Source: JAJPKE01 sp052143275 (lineage in GTDB: Bacteria > Chloroflexota > Ktedonobacteria > Ktedonobacterales > JADMIN01). Taken from it: a stretch of DNA of 34,332 bases. Both the position numbers and the translations under genes were made by a program. The DNA is taken from positions 1 to 34,332 of the forward strand of contig JBKQTH010000022.1 of NCBI GenBank assembly GCA_052143275.1, in the 5' to 3' direction. Numbering within the stretch: position 1 is the first letter of the stretch; the number at the start of each line of letters is the position of its first letter. Below, in pieces: positions 15,541 through 24,634 of the stretch. The notes beneath the pieces are model-generated. The model ran no database searches. It was not told where the DNA came from and saw only the letters and a list, made by a program, of their open reading frames with translations.

Positions 15541-18318
15541 GTGTCGCAGATAACTGACCAAACCCTGGAAGAGGTGGTAGCAAAGTCACCCCATAAGTGG
15601 ATTTACCTCTTCTCTGAGGGAAATGCCCACATGCGTGACCTACTTGGCGGCAAGGGCGCTGGAGTGGCGGAGATGACAAATGCCGGGCTGCCGGTGCCGC
15701 CGGGTTTCACTATCACTACCGAAGCCTGCAACGAGTATTATGAGGCTGGCAAACAGTTCCCCGAGGGCATGTGGGACCAGACCCTAGCGGCGCTACACAC
15801 CATCGAGGCCCAGACCGGCAAGCACTTCGGGGATCCGAGCAACCCACTTCTGGTCTCGGTGCGCTCGGGTGCGAAGTTTTCAATGCCCGGCATGATGGAT
15901 ACCGTCCTGAATCTCGGTCTGAACGATGAGACTGTCCAAGGTATCATCGCCCTTAGCGGCGATGAGCGCTTCGCGTATGACGCGTATCGTCGCTTTGTTC
16001 AGATGTTCTCAAAGATAGTGCTCGACGCGAGTCCCTCCGCCTTTGAGCGCAAGATCGAAGAGTACAAAGAGCAGACGGGCGCAGCCACCGACGCTGAGAT
16101 ACCCGCCAGCGCACTCAAACAGATGACAAGCGAGTTCAAGCAGATCGCTCGTGATGCCTCCGGTAAGCCCTTTCCCGAGGACCCCGACCGGCAACTCCAC
16201 CTGGCCATTGAGGCGGTCTTCGCTTCTTGGAACAACAAGCGTGCCATTGATTACCGCAACTTCAACAAGATTCCCCACGATCTGGGGACCGCCGTCAACG
16301 TGCAGACCATGGTCTTCGGTAATATGGGCAACGATAGCGCCACCGGTGTTGCTTTTACACGTAACCCCGCCACTGGCGAAAAGAAACTCTACGGCGACTA
16401 TCTCATCAATGCTCAGGGCGAAGACGTGGTGGCCGGCATTCGAAATACCTCGCCGATCGATAAGCTTGGCGATGATATGCCGGGTGCCGCCGAAGAGTTC
16501 CAGGAGATTGCCGATCGCCTGGAGAAACATTATCGGGATGTACAGGATCTGGAGTTTACGATCGAGCGTGGACACCTGTACATGCTCCAGACGAGGAGCG
16601 CGAAGCGAACTGCCGCAGCGGCGGTCAAAATCGCGGTAGATATGGTACGAGAAGGCCTGATCAGCCAGGAAGAGGCCATTGGACGCGTCGAGCCGGCTCA
16701 GGTAGTACAGCTTCTGCTGCCGCGTTTCGACGAAGCCGACATTGCGCGTGCCCGCAGCCAAGGCAATGAGCTGGCCAAGGGCGTCAACGCCTCTCCTGGA
16801 GCCGCGGTGGGCAGAGCCATATTTGACGCCGACCGTGCCGAAGCCGCCGGCAAAGCGGGCGAGCGTGTTATTCTGGTGCGCCAGGAAACCAGCCCGGATG
16901 ATGTGCATGGCATGCTTGTATCCAAGGGCATCCTTACCAGCCGCGGCGGCACCGGCAGCCATGCCGCGGTAGTTGCGCGCGGACTTGGCCTGCCAGCGGT
17001 GGTCGGCTGCGACGGCATACGCGTTGACTATGAGCAGCGTACTGCCGAGGTGCGTGAGTCCGGCATGGTGGTGCGTGAGGGCGATCAAATCTCCATCGAT
17101 GGTACTACCGGTACGGTCTACAAGGGTTCCATTCACACGGTTGAACCCAACTTTGAAGACGAGCAGGATCTGCGAACACTGCTCGGCTGGGCAGACGGGG
17201 TACGGAAATTGGGCGTATGGGCCAATGCCGACTACCCGCGGGACGCCCAGCGCGCCATCCTCTTTGGCGCTCGCGGCATTGGCCTATGCCGGACTGAACA
17301 CATGTTTATGGAGCAGGAGCGCCTGCCCATCGTGCAGGAGATGATCCTCGCCCCCAGTGTTCCGGAAAGGCAAGAGGCACTGGACAAGCTACTCCCCTTC
17401 CAGCGCTCGGACTTCGAGGGAATCTTCCGCGCGATGCGTGACCCGGCCACTGGTGAGGGCTACCCCGTGGTCATTCGCCTCATTGACCCGCCACTCCACG
17501 AGTTTCTTCCCAGTTACGAAGAGCTACTGGTGGAGGTGACCAGACTGGAGGATGCTGGCGGCCCGGCTGATCAACTGGCCGAGAAGCGCCGGCTGCTGAA
17601 CGCGGTTGCCGCGATGCGCGAAGCCAATCCCATGCTTGGACTGCGTGGCTGCCGGCTGGGACTGCTCTACCCGGAAATCAACATCATGCAGACTAGGGCG
17701 ATCTTGGAGGCGGCGGCCAATGTCGCCCGAGAGGGCATCAAGCTACAGCCCAAGATCATGATTCCCCTGGTTGGTCACGTCAACGAACTGCGGGAGGTGC
17801 GCCGCCAGCTCGAAGCTGTCGCCAAAGAGTTCACTGCCGAGCTTGGCGGCAAGGTCGAGTATAAGTTTGGTACTATGATCGAGTTGCCGCGCGCTGCTCT
17901 GACTTCAGGACAGATCGCCGAGGTCGCCGACTTCTTTAGCTTTGGCACCAATGACCTGACCCAAACAACCTTTGGTATGAGTCGTGATGATGCCGAGGGA
18001 AAGTTTCTGCTTCAGTATGTCGATGGTCTCAATGAGCCTGGACTGGATCACCCAGTGAAGATTCTCAAGGCCAACCCCTTCCAAACACTGGATCGCGATG
18101 GTGTGGGCCGGTTGGTGCGTATCTCTGTTGAAGAGGGTCGCAAGACCAATGCTAAGCTGGAAGTAGGTATCTGCGGCGAACATGGCGGTGACCCTGAAAG
18201 CATCGCTTTCTGCAACGAGATAGGCCTGGACTACGTCAGCTGCTCGCCATTCAGGGTGCCCGTGGCACGCCTGGCGGCAGCTCAGGCAGCCCTTTCTCAG
18301 GCCGAGCACGACAAGTAG
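15541..18318 (+). CDS. ppdK: Pyruvate, phosphate dikinase
   Basis: Interconverts pyruvate, ATP and phosphate with PEP, AMP and pyrophosphate, in gluconeogenesis or pyrophosphate-linked glycolysis. An N-terminal ATP-grasp domain (GGKGAGVAEM near residue 37) is followed by the swivelling phosphohistidine domain, with H474 in RGGTGSHAAVVARG, and the C-terminal TIM barrel with the catalytic C878 in GICGEHGGDP. Length 925 is in family range. The motif before the histidine is GGTGSH, not GGMTSH, so the threonine that the PDRP regulator phosphorylates in plant enzymes is glycine (G472). The start is GTG 15541, 6 bases after GGAGG. A strong terminator follows. Confidence 0.96.
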   Translation: MSQITDQTLEEVVAKSPHKWIYLFSEGNAHMRDLLGGKGAGVAEMTNAGLPVPPGFTITTEACNEYYEAGKQFPEGMWDQTLAALHTIEAQTGKHFGDPSNPLLVSVRSGAKFSMPGMMDTVLNLGLNDETVQGIIALSGDERFAYDAYRRFVQMFSKIVLDASPSAFERKIEEYKEQTGAATDAEIPASALKQMTSEFKQIARDASGKPFPEDPDRQLHLAIEAVFASWNNKRAIDYRNFNKIPHDLGTAVNVQTMVFGNMGNDSATGVAFTRNPATGEKKLYGDYLINAQGEDVVAGIRNTSPIDKLGDDMPGAAEEFQEIADRLEKHYRDVQDLEFTIERGHLYMLQTRSAKRTAAAAVKIAVDMVREGLISQEEAIGRVEPAQVVQLLLPRFDEADIARARSQGNELAKGVNASPGAAVGRAIFDADRAEAAGKAGERVILVRQETSPDDVHGMLVSKGILTSRGGTGSHAAVVARGLGLPAVVGCDGIRVDYEQRTAEVRESGMVVREGDQISIDGTTGTVYKGSIHTVEPNFEDEQDLRTLLGWADGVRKLGVWANADYPRDAQRAILFGARGIGLCRTEHMFMEQERLPIVQEMILAPSVPERQEALDKLLPFQRSDFEGIFRAMRDPATGEGYPVVIRLIDPPLHEFLPSYEELLVEVTRLEDAGGPADQLAEKRRLLNAVAAMREANPMLGLRGCRLGLLYPEINIMQTRAILEAAANVAREGIKLQPKIMIPLVGHVNELREVRRQLEAVAKEFTAELGGKVEYKFGTMIELPRAALTSGQIAEVADFFSFGTNDLTQTTFGMSRDDAEGKFLLQYVDGLNEPGLDHPVKILKANPFQTLDRDGVGRLVRISVEEGRKTNAKLEVGICGEHGGDPESIAFCNEIGLDYVSCSPFRVPVARLAAAQAALSQAEHDK

Positions 18319-18346
18319 CTACCAATCAGCGTCACGGCATGTAGTG

Positions 18347-18402
18347 CGTATGGCGCCGCTCCACCGATCTAACGGAGGAGTGGTGCCATACGTATTATTT
18401 TT
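18347..18402 (+). terminator. Rho-independent terminator of ppdK
   Basis: A 16-base-pair stem with two G-U pairs (18347-18362 with 18377-18392) is extended inward by CCG/CGG around an ATCTAA loop. It is followed by TATTATTTTT (18393-18402). It lies 28 bases after the ppdK stop. Confidence 0.88.
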
Positions 18403-18499
18403 GTGTGGACTACTGTTATGTCACGTCACTCCCGCTCTGTCACCGGTTGGGGAACGCCCCCAAAGAATAGATGGGTAGAGATAGATCGGAGACTCTACT

Positions 18500-19060
18500 A
18501 TGATGCACTTAACCCAATCAATCAACGTGGTTTCCGGTACCCCGGAACAAATCACTCCACCAATCAGCAACCGTCAAATCGCGGAAGTGCTGTTTAATAT
18601 CGCAACCATTCTCCAGATACAACAGGGTAACCCGTATCGCATCGAAGCCTATCGTAACGCCGCTCGCGGGATTTCCGCCACTTCTTCGCCGGTGGCGGCG
18701 TACTTCCTGCGCGGCGAGATGCCGCCGGTGCCAGGGCTTGGGCAGCGACTGCGTCGCAAGATTACCGAGCTGGTGACTTCCGGGTCGATGACCTTCTACA
18801 GTGACCTCTGCCAAGAATCTCTGCCAGAGGATGTCCGTGACCTGATGCGTGTGGCTCACGTCGGCCCGAAAACCGCGCTACGCCTCAGCAACCAGTTGGA
18901 TATTCACGGGGTATCTGAGCTTTATGAGGCGGCATCGAATCAGCAACTGCGCCACCACTACGGTTTCGGGCCACGGAGTGAAGAGCGCTTGCGTGAGGGC
19001 GCACTGACCGTACTGGAAGGCGGACGGACCATCCTTCCAGCGCCCTATCAAGCTGCCTAG
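18500..19060 (+). CDS. Stand-alone PolX-type N-terminal helix-hairpin-helix protein
   Basis: This 186-residue protein aligns along its length with the first 150 residues of the PolX encoded at 31818-33572. It has the 8-kDa-like domain (IAEVLFNIATILQ...PYRIEAYRNAARGI), the first hairpin PPVPGLGQRLRRKITELV, the second VAHVGPKTALRLSNQL and a third, FGPRSEERL. It lacks the polymerase palm and PHP domains. Lys87 aligns with human Pol beta Lys72, the Schiff-base residue of its 5'-deoxyribose-phosphate lyase, whereas PolX here has Arg69. Tyr51 aligns with Pol beta Tyr39. Role in base excision repair or DNA binding is inference. The ATG at 18500 has GGAG 8 bases upstream. Its stop shares CTAG with convergent polA. 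Confidence 0.82.
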   Translation: MMHLTQSINVVSGTPEQITPPISNRQIAEVLFNIATILQIQQGNPYRIEAYRNAARGISATSSPVAAYFLRGEMPPVPGLGQRLRRKITELVTSGSMTFYSDLCQESLPEDVRDLMRVAHVGPKTALRLSNQLDIHGVSELYEAASNQQLRHHYGFGPRSEERLREGALTVLEGGRTILPAPYQAA

Positions 19061-22038
19061 AAGGCCTCTACCTCATACCAGTTGCGTCCCAGCTTCATCT
19101 CTACTTTGACCGGCACGTGAAGCGGTAGCGCATTGACCATGGCCTCACGGACCAATTCACTTACCGGATCAACCGAAGAATCGGGCACCTCGAGCACCAG
19201 CTCGTCGTGTACCTGCAGAATAAGCCTGGCTCTCGGCTCCACCTCCTGAAGCCGCCGGTGCAAGCGTATCATCGCAATTTTGATCATATCCGCATTGGTT
19301 CCCTGAATCGGCATGTTGATAGCCTCGCGCTCGGCAGCCTGGCGCGCTACCACTGGAAGCTGCGCCATATCCTGGATATAGCGCTTGCGCCCGAGTAGCG
19401 TCTGTACGTAACCACGAGTGCGCGCCTGATGGAGCGTGGTTTGGATGTAGTCGCGAACCCGCGGAAAGCTGCTCTCATAGTTACGAATGAAGGCGGCAGC
19501 CTCACTGTTGGAGATACTGGCGGTGTTGGCAAGGCCAAAGGCGGACTGGCCGTAGAGCACACCAAAGTTGACTGTCTTGGCCAGCCGCCGCTGCTCCGGA
19601 GTAACATCCTTTAGGCCAACATTGAAGAGGCGGGCAGCCGTAGCCGCGTGAATGTCCTGATCCTGTTCAAAAGCCGCCACCAGTTCGGGTTCGTGCGTAA
19701 TGTGCGCCAGGATGCGTAGTTCGATCTGTGAGTAGTCGGCCATCAGCAGATAGTAGCCGGCATCGGCCAGGAAAGCTCGGCGAATTCGCCGGCCTACCTC
19801 GGTGCGCACCGGAATATTTTGCAAATTAGGATTGGAGGAGGAGAGACGTCCTGTCGACGCGATCGTCTGATTGAACGAGGTATGCACCCGCCCATCGCTA
19901 GGGTTAACCAGTTCGAGCAACCCATCCACATACTGGGTCTTGAGCTTGTTCAGCTGCCGGTACTCCAACAGGGTATCCACCGCGGGATGCTGGCCGCGCA
20001 GACCCTCCAGCACTTCGGCATCAACCGAGTAGCCGGTTTTGGTCTTGCGACCGTGAGGCAGTCTCAGTTCGCCAAAGAGCACGTCGCCAAGCTGTTTTGG
20101 CGAGCTTATATTGAACTGGTGTCCGACCGCCCCATAGATATCCTTCTCCAGGGCATCCAGCTGTAGATCTAGATCTCGGCCCATGCGCCTGAGGAAGTCT
20201 TTATCAACCAGGATACCGGCAAGCTCCATACTGGCCAATACTGGGATGAGCGGAACCTCGACCTCATTCATCAGCGAGGCCAGATCTCGTTCCCGCAAAT
20301 TAGGCTCGAGCCGTTGCATTAGTCGCAGCGTCATATCGGCGTCGGCACCCGCGTAATCCGCCGCCAGACGAATGGGCACCTCAGCCATGGTAATCTGGCG
20401 CTTGCCAGTGCCTATCAGGTCAGAAATCGGCGACATAATGATGCCAAGCTGCTCAAATGCAAGCTCTTTGAGCCCCAGATTGCGCCGGCCAGGATTCAGC
20501 AGATAGGCTCCAACCATAGTATCAAAGCGCAGCCCTCCGAGATCTATGCCATGGCGTGCCAGAACCATCATGTCATACTTCGCGTTATGTCCAACTTTGT
20601 GGCTATCCTCGTCAGAGAGCACCGGCCGCAGCATATCCAGCACCGTAGCCTGCGGCAACTGAGGATCCGGTAGGGCGCCATCCGGAGTCCGGGAGTGACC
20701 AATGGGAATATAGTAAGCCTCACCAGCTCCCATTGAGCAGGAAATGCCGACTATCTTCGCATTCATTTCATCAACGGTGTCGGTCTCCAGGTCTAGTGAG
20801 AAGATAGAAGCGGCCTTCAATGAGTGGATGAGGACATCCAGGGTGTCCAGCCGGTCCACAATAAGTGTGTTTGTGCCACCTTCAGGAGTGGCGGGTAAAG
20901 AGGCAACAGGCTCTAGCTTAGCCATGAGACTGATCTGCGGTATGTTGGTATCCTGCTCCGCCAGAGCGCGCATCTCCTCTTCGCTAAACAGACTGAGCTG
21001 CTGATCATCCTGACTCCGCTCTTCGCCTACTACCAGGTCCCGGCCGGTCTGCGCCGTGGTGACCGGCTCCGCAGCGGTACTGCTTACCACTACAGCCGGA
21101 AGACCCACCGCCCGAGGGAGTTTATCAACCAGTGTATGAAACTCCAGCTCACGGAAGAGTCCCAGTACTTCATCGGCGTTGTAGCGTAGAGAACGCGCCC
21201 CTTCCAGATCAAGAGAAACCGGCACATCTCGCACAATCGTGGCAAGATACTTACACTCGCGTGCCAGATCCGCGTCTTCGGTGAGGAGCGCTTGCAGGCG
21301 GGGAGCAAGCTCATCTACATGAGCAAGGATTGCTTCCAGTGACCCATATTGATTGATCAACTTGGTCGCTGTTTTGGCGCCAATTCCAGCAACACCAGGA
21401 ATATTGTCCGAAGTGTCTCCAACCAGGGCCTTGAAATCTACCAACTGCTGCGGCTCGAAGCCGTAGCGGGCGATAACCGCCTCCCGGTCGAAGTAGTCGA
21501 ACTCGCCACGACGCGGCGAGCGAGCAAACGTGACACGTACCCAGTCATCCACTAACTGCAGGGTATCAAGATCTCCAGTGGCAATGATGGAGTGTACCTG
21601 GCGCTGTTTGGCTTGCAGCGAGAGGGTTCCCAGGAGATCGTCGGCCTCGAAGCCGTCTTCTTCATAGATGGGAATGTTAAAGGCGCGAATCACCTCACGC
21701 ACTCTAGGGAACTGGGCCCGCAGTCCTTCAGGAAGCGGCGGCCGGTGTGCTTTGTACGGCGCATAGGCCACGTGGCGAAAGGTCGGTGTCGGCCGGTCGA
21801 AGGTGACCAGCAGGTACTCGGGCTGGATCATACGCAGGACATCCAGCAACATACGCGTGAAGCCAAAGATCGCATTGGTCGGCTCACCACGAGAAGTAGA
21901 TATCTCGTCGGGAAAAGCGTGGAACGACCGATGATAAAGGGCATGGCCATCGATCAGGACCAGCAATGGCCGAGCATCCGGTGTGGTAGTCTTGCCGGCC
22001 GGCTGTATGTCTGCCATCGGTTGTGCCCCCGAACTCAT
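19057..22038 (-). CDS. polA: DNA polymerase I
   Basis: Replicative gap filling and excision repair. All three domains appear intact. The 5'-nuclease domain (about residues 20-310) has LVLIDGHALYHRSFHAF and the EEDGFEADDLLG acidic cluster. The 3'-5' exonuclease has DLETD (Exo I), VGHNAKYDMM (Exo II) and YAGADADMT (Exo III), so proofreading should be active. The polymerase has motif A DYSQIELRILAHI, the O-helix KTVNFGVLYGQ and motif C VHDELVLEVP. The start is ATG 22038 with GGGAG 8 bases upstream; in-frame GTG codons at 22044 and 22047 are alternatives. An extra linker of about 80 residues separates the first two domains (about 320-400). Confidence 0.97.
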   Translation of the reverse strand: MSSGAQPMADIQPAGKTTTPDARPLLVLIDGHALYHRSFHAFPDEISTSRGEPTNAIFGFTRMLLDVLRMIQPEYLLVTFDRPTPTFRHVAYAPYKAHRPPLPEGLRAQFPRVREVIRAFNIPIYEEDGFEADDLLGTLSLQAKQRQVHSIIATGDLDTLQLVDDWVRVTFARSPRRGEFDYFDREAVIARYGFEPQQLVDFKALVGDTSDNIPGVAGIGAKTATKLINQYGSLEAILAHVDELAPRLQALLTEDADLARECKYLATIVRDVPVSLDLEGARSLRYNADEVLGLFRELEFHTLVDKLPRAVGLPAVVVSSTAAEPVTTAQTGRDLVVGEERSQDDQQLSLFSEEEMRALAEQDTNIPQISLMAKLEPVASLPATPEGGTNTLIVDRLDTLDVLIHSLKAASIFSLDLETDTVDEMNAKIVGISCSMGAGEAYYIPIGHSRTPDGALPDPQLPQATVLDMLRPVLSDEDSHKVGHNAKYDMMVLARHGIDLGGLRFDTMVGAYLLNPGRRNLGLKELAFEQLGIIMSPISDLIGTGKRQITMAEVPIRLAADYAGADADMTLRLMQRLEPNLRERDLASLMNEVEVPLIPVLASMELAGILVDKDFLRRMGRDLDLQLDALEKDIYGAVGHQFNISSPKQLGDVLFGELRLPHGRKTKTGYSVDAEVLEGLRGQHPAVDTLLEYRQLNKLKTQYVDGLLELVNPSDGRVHTSFNQTIASTGRLSSSNPNLQNIPVRTEVGRRIRRAFLADAGYYLLMADYSQIELRILAHITHEPELVAAFEQDQDIHAATAARLFNVGLKDVTPEQRRLAKTVNFGVLYGQSAFGLANTASISNSEAAAFIRNYESSFPRVRDYIQTTLHQARTRGYVQTLLGRKRYIQDMAQLPVVARQAAEREAINMPIQGTNADMIKIAMIRLHRRLQEVEPRARLILQVHDELVLEVPDSSVDPVSELVREAMVNALPLHVPVKVEMKLGRNWYEVEAF

Positions 22039-22148
22039 CCGCACCACTCCCTAGCTGTACCCGCCATCTCTTATTTATGATTGGTATTCTAAATTGTCCA
22101 GACCATTCCGGAAGCTGTGTAGGAAAGATTTGTCTAGCTGCGGATGTG

Positions 22149-24536
22149 CTAGCCGTCTTTGCCTACGAGTAGGCGGCGTAGCGCTGTGACTGCCGTAGCT
22201 GGTGCTCGCTGCAGTCGCTCTACTATGTGCTGCATGATCGATGTACGCACTTCAGCATAGAGACGAGGTACCTCCGCCATCGTCTCCTCAGAGAGACCAC
22301 CCCCCCAGCGCTCACGAGCATACAGATAACTGAGCCTCTCTAGCACCGGCCGCTGTCTGGGTACCACGCGGCTTAGCTGCTCAGCATATTCGTCGGGCGT
22401 CTGCGAGCGCTTCGGAACCACTCCCGCCCAGGCTCCTAAATGGGCTATACGGGCGAATGCCGCAACCACTGGAGATAATCCTCGATAGAGCAATCGCCAC
22501 CAGGAAGCGAGAAGTATGGCTCCCAGAAGCGAAAGTATGATGACCAGCGTAAACCCCACCCCCGCGTCCACCACCACGGGGCTGACCGTGCCAGCCTTGT
22601 TGGCGCCTGAGCCCTTATTACCTACAGATCCCCTCTTGCCGGCATTAAGACGATTATGGGCGCTAGGAGTAGCCGCCGCCGGCGTCGATCCTGGCCCGGC
22701 GCCTGTGGCTGAACCGCTGCCGGAGCCGCGATTAAAGCCTGGGAAATTGCCCGAAGTAGGCTCGAAATTGATCCATCCATACTGGCCGAAATAGATTTGC
22801 GGCCAGGCGTGAGCCTGCGTGCCCTCGACGACCCAGTTATCGGTCTTAGAGCTATATTGTCCGGGGGCAAAGCCCATGGCAATACGGGCCGGCATACCAA
22901 GGTATCGTGCCATCTGCACCATAGCGGTAGCAAAGTACGTGCAGAAGCCCTCCTTCTGGTTCAGAAACCAGGCCAAAGGATCCTCGCCAGGCGGCGGTGA
23001 CACGTGCAAGTTGTAGCTGAATTGAGACCGGAATACCTGCTGTATATTGCTTGCGGCATCATACATATCAGTGGTGCCGGAGGTCCAGTTGTTAGCATCC
23101 TGAACCAGAATCGAAGGAAGGCTGCTGGCCGGAGTTGACGGCAGATATTCCTGCAGTATCGACTTGGGGTACTCCTGCGCGAGCTGCGTTCCGGTCAGCT
23201 CGCTCGGATATTTTACCAACTGCAGCTCATGGGCTGTTGCCGTCGAAACATAGGCCTCGGCGCTATATTTGGTTCCGGTCTGCTGGTCATTCGTCGAAGT
23301 CCACTTCAGCGGCATGCCGGAGACCGGGCTGACGAAAGTTTCTGAGGCTACGCTAAAAGCTGCCGCCACATTCCCTGGGGCAAAGAGTGGATTTTGGGGC
23401 AGTGGCTGATTGACAGTGATCTCGTAGGTGTTCAAGGTGAAATACGATGTGTTGAGTGAGTTCGGTAGCAAAACATAAGGGCCAGTAGGCTGCGGCTGGG
23501 CGATTGAGGAGGTCCAGAGCCCCAGTTGCTCATCATATTGATCCAGAGTCTGCGTAACCAGATACTGGCTGGGATCATCTCCGGAACCGGCCACCGTATA
23601 ATGCAGTATAGGAACCGAAGGCAAGTGAGGGTCACTACCAAGGGCAAGGGCCGAGCCAAAAAAATTGAAGCCGGCGCCGTTTCCTCCCACCTTACCACCT
23701 TGCACACCACTGAACATGGTCTGAAAGGTGGTCTGAACTCTCTGCCAAGGATTGTTAGGCGAGTTCCAGGCACTCAGAATGTTGGCGTTTCCCCCTCCCG
23801 CGGGCAGGATATTGGCCAGAGTCAGCACCAGTACGGCGAAGATGGCGCCAGCTTGCATAAAGTCCCAGCCCAGGTCGGGCGAAAACCGGAGGCCACGCGC
23901 TCGCCATGAGCGCAAATTTTCAGCAAGCGTGAATCGCACCAGGAGAAGCAAGGTGGCTAGTAGAAACAGGATGATGAAGAACACCGCCTTTTCCTGCGAC
24001 GCCCAGTTCAGATTTATGAGCAAGACGACCCCGTTTGCCAGCGCGGCCAGCCATGGCCGGCGAGAATGGAGAACTAGCCAGATACTGATATAGGCCAGGA
24101 GAAAACTCAAGATGGCAAGAAAGAGTAGAAAGACGGCGTTATCGTTACTGCTTTCATGGTTAAGTACCGAGCGCCCAAACCAGATCCTCGTATGCTGCAG
24201 CAAAATAGCACGATTCCCATTCACAGTTACGTCGGCGGTCTCTTGAAAGGCAAATACAATGCCCAAAATCAGCGCAATGCCATGGACCAGTGTTCCGGGC
24301 AGGCGCCCCTGTTGCACGGCGATGTAGCCAAGTACCAGCCCGAGTCCGGTTGTGAGCGTGAGGATGCCAAGTCCCGGCGCCCACGGTGGGGTAACTGCCT
24401 GTATACTTGCGATAGTGGTGTAGATGACGACGACGAGTAGTGCCAGGGTCAGCCATCCATCCTCGGGTAGCAGCCGCAGCCAGGGCTGCCTGCCAGTAAG
24501 TGCGCTGTCATTTCGCTGCTCTACACTAACTTGCAT
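22149..24536 (-). CDS. Membrane transglutaminase-like protein (TgpA type)
   Basis: A large membrane protein of the TgpA/DUF3488 family. Several N-terminal transmembrane helices (about residues 20-240) are followed by an extracellular transglutaminase-like domain and a last helix near residue 655, then a cytoplasmic DUF4129-like tail. The catalytic Cys is in EGFCTYFATAMVQMAR and the His in GTQAHAWPQIYFGQYGW. The usual third-residue motif FDPT reads FEPT. A Gly/Ser/Ala-rich spacer follows the domain (about 605-650). The start is ATG 24536, 8 bases after GGAG; a TTG at 24557 is in frame. It is the last gene of the moxR-DUF58 operon, a widely conserved arrangement whose substrate is unknown. Confidence 0.9.
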   Translation of the reverse strand: MQVSVEQRNDSALTGRQPWLRLLPEDGWLTLALLVVVIYTTIASIQAVTPPWAPGLGILTLTTGLGLVLGYIAVQQGRLPGTLVHGIALILGIVFAFQETADVTVNGNRAILLQHTRIWFGRSVLNHESSNDNAVFLLFLAILSFLLAYISIWLVLHSRRPWLAALANGVVLLINLNWASQEKAVFFIILFLLATLLLLVRFTLAENLRSWRARGLRFSPDLGWDFMQAGAIFAVLVLTLANILPAGGGNANILSAWNSPNNPWQRVQTTFQTMFSGVQGGKVGGNGAGFNFFGSALALGSDPHLPSVPILHYTVAGSGDDPSQYLVTQTLDQYDEQLGLWTSSIAQPQPTGPYVLLPNSLNTSYFTLNTYEITVNQPLPQNPLFAPGNVAAAFSVASETFVSPVSGMPLKWTSTNDQQTGTKYSAEAYVSTATAHELQLVKYPSELTGTQLAQEYPKSILQEYLPSTPASSLPSILVQDANNWTSGTTDMYDAASNIQQVFRSQFSYNLHVSPPPGEDPLAWFLNQKEGFCTYFATAMVQMARYLGMPARIAMGFAPGQYSSKTDNWVVEGTQAHAWPQIYFGQYGWINFEPTSGNFPGFNRGSGSGSATGAGPGSTPAAATPSAHNRLNAGKRGSVGNKGSGANKAGTVSPVVVDAGVGFTLVIILSLLGAILLASWWRLLYRGLSPVVAAFARIAHLGAWAGVVPKRSQTPDEYAEQLSRVVPRQRPVLERLSYLYARERWGGGLSEETMAEVPRLYAEVRTSIMQHIVERLQRAPATAVTALRRLLVGKDG

Positions 24537-24634
24537 ACGCCACACTCCATATCCCAAGGGACGCCAGGGCTGCCTTTGTCGAGATGCCTTACTTCATACG
24601 AGAAAATACGAGTTGATTCGAGATACTGCTGCGG

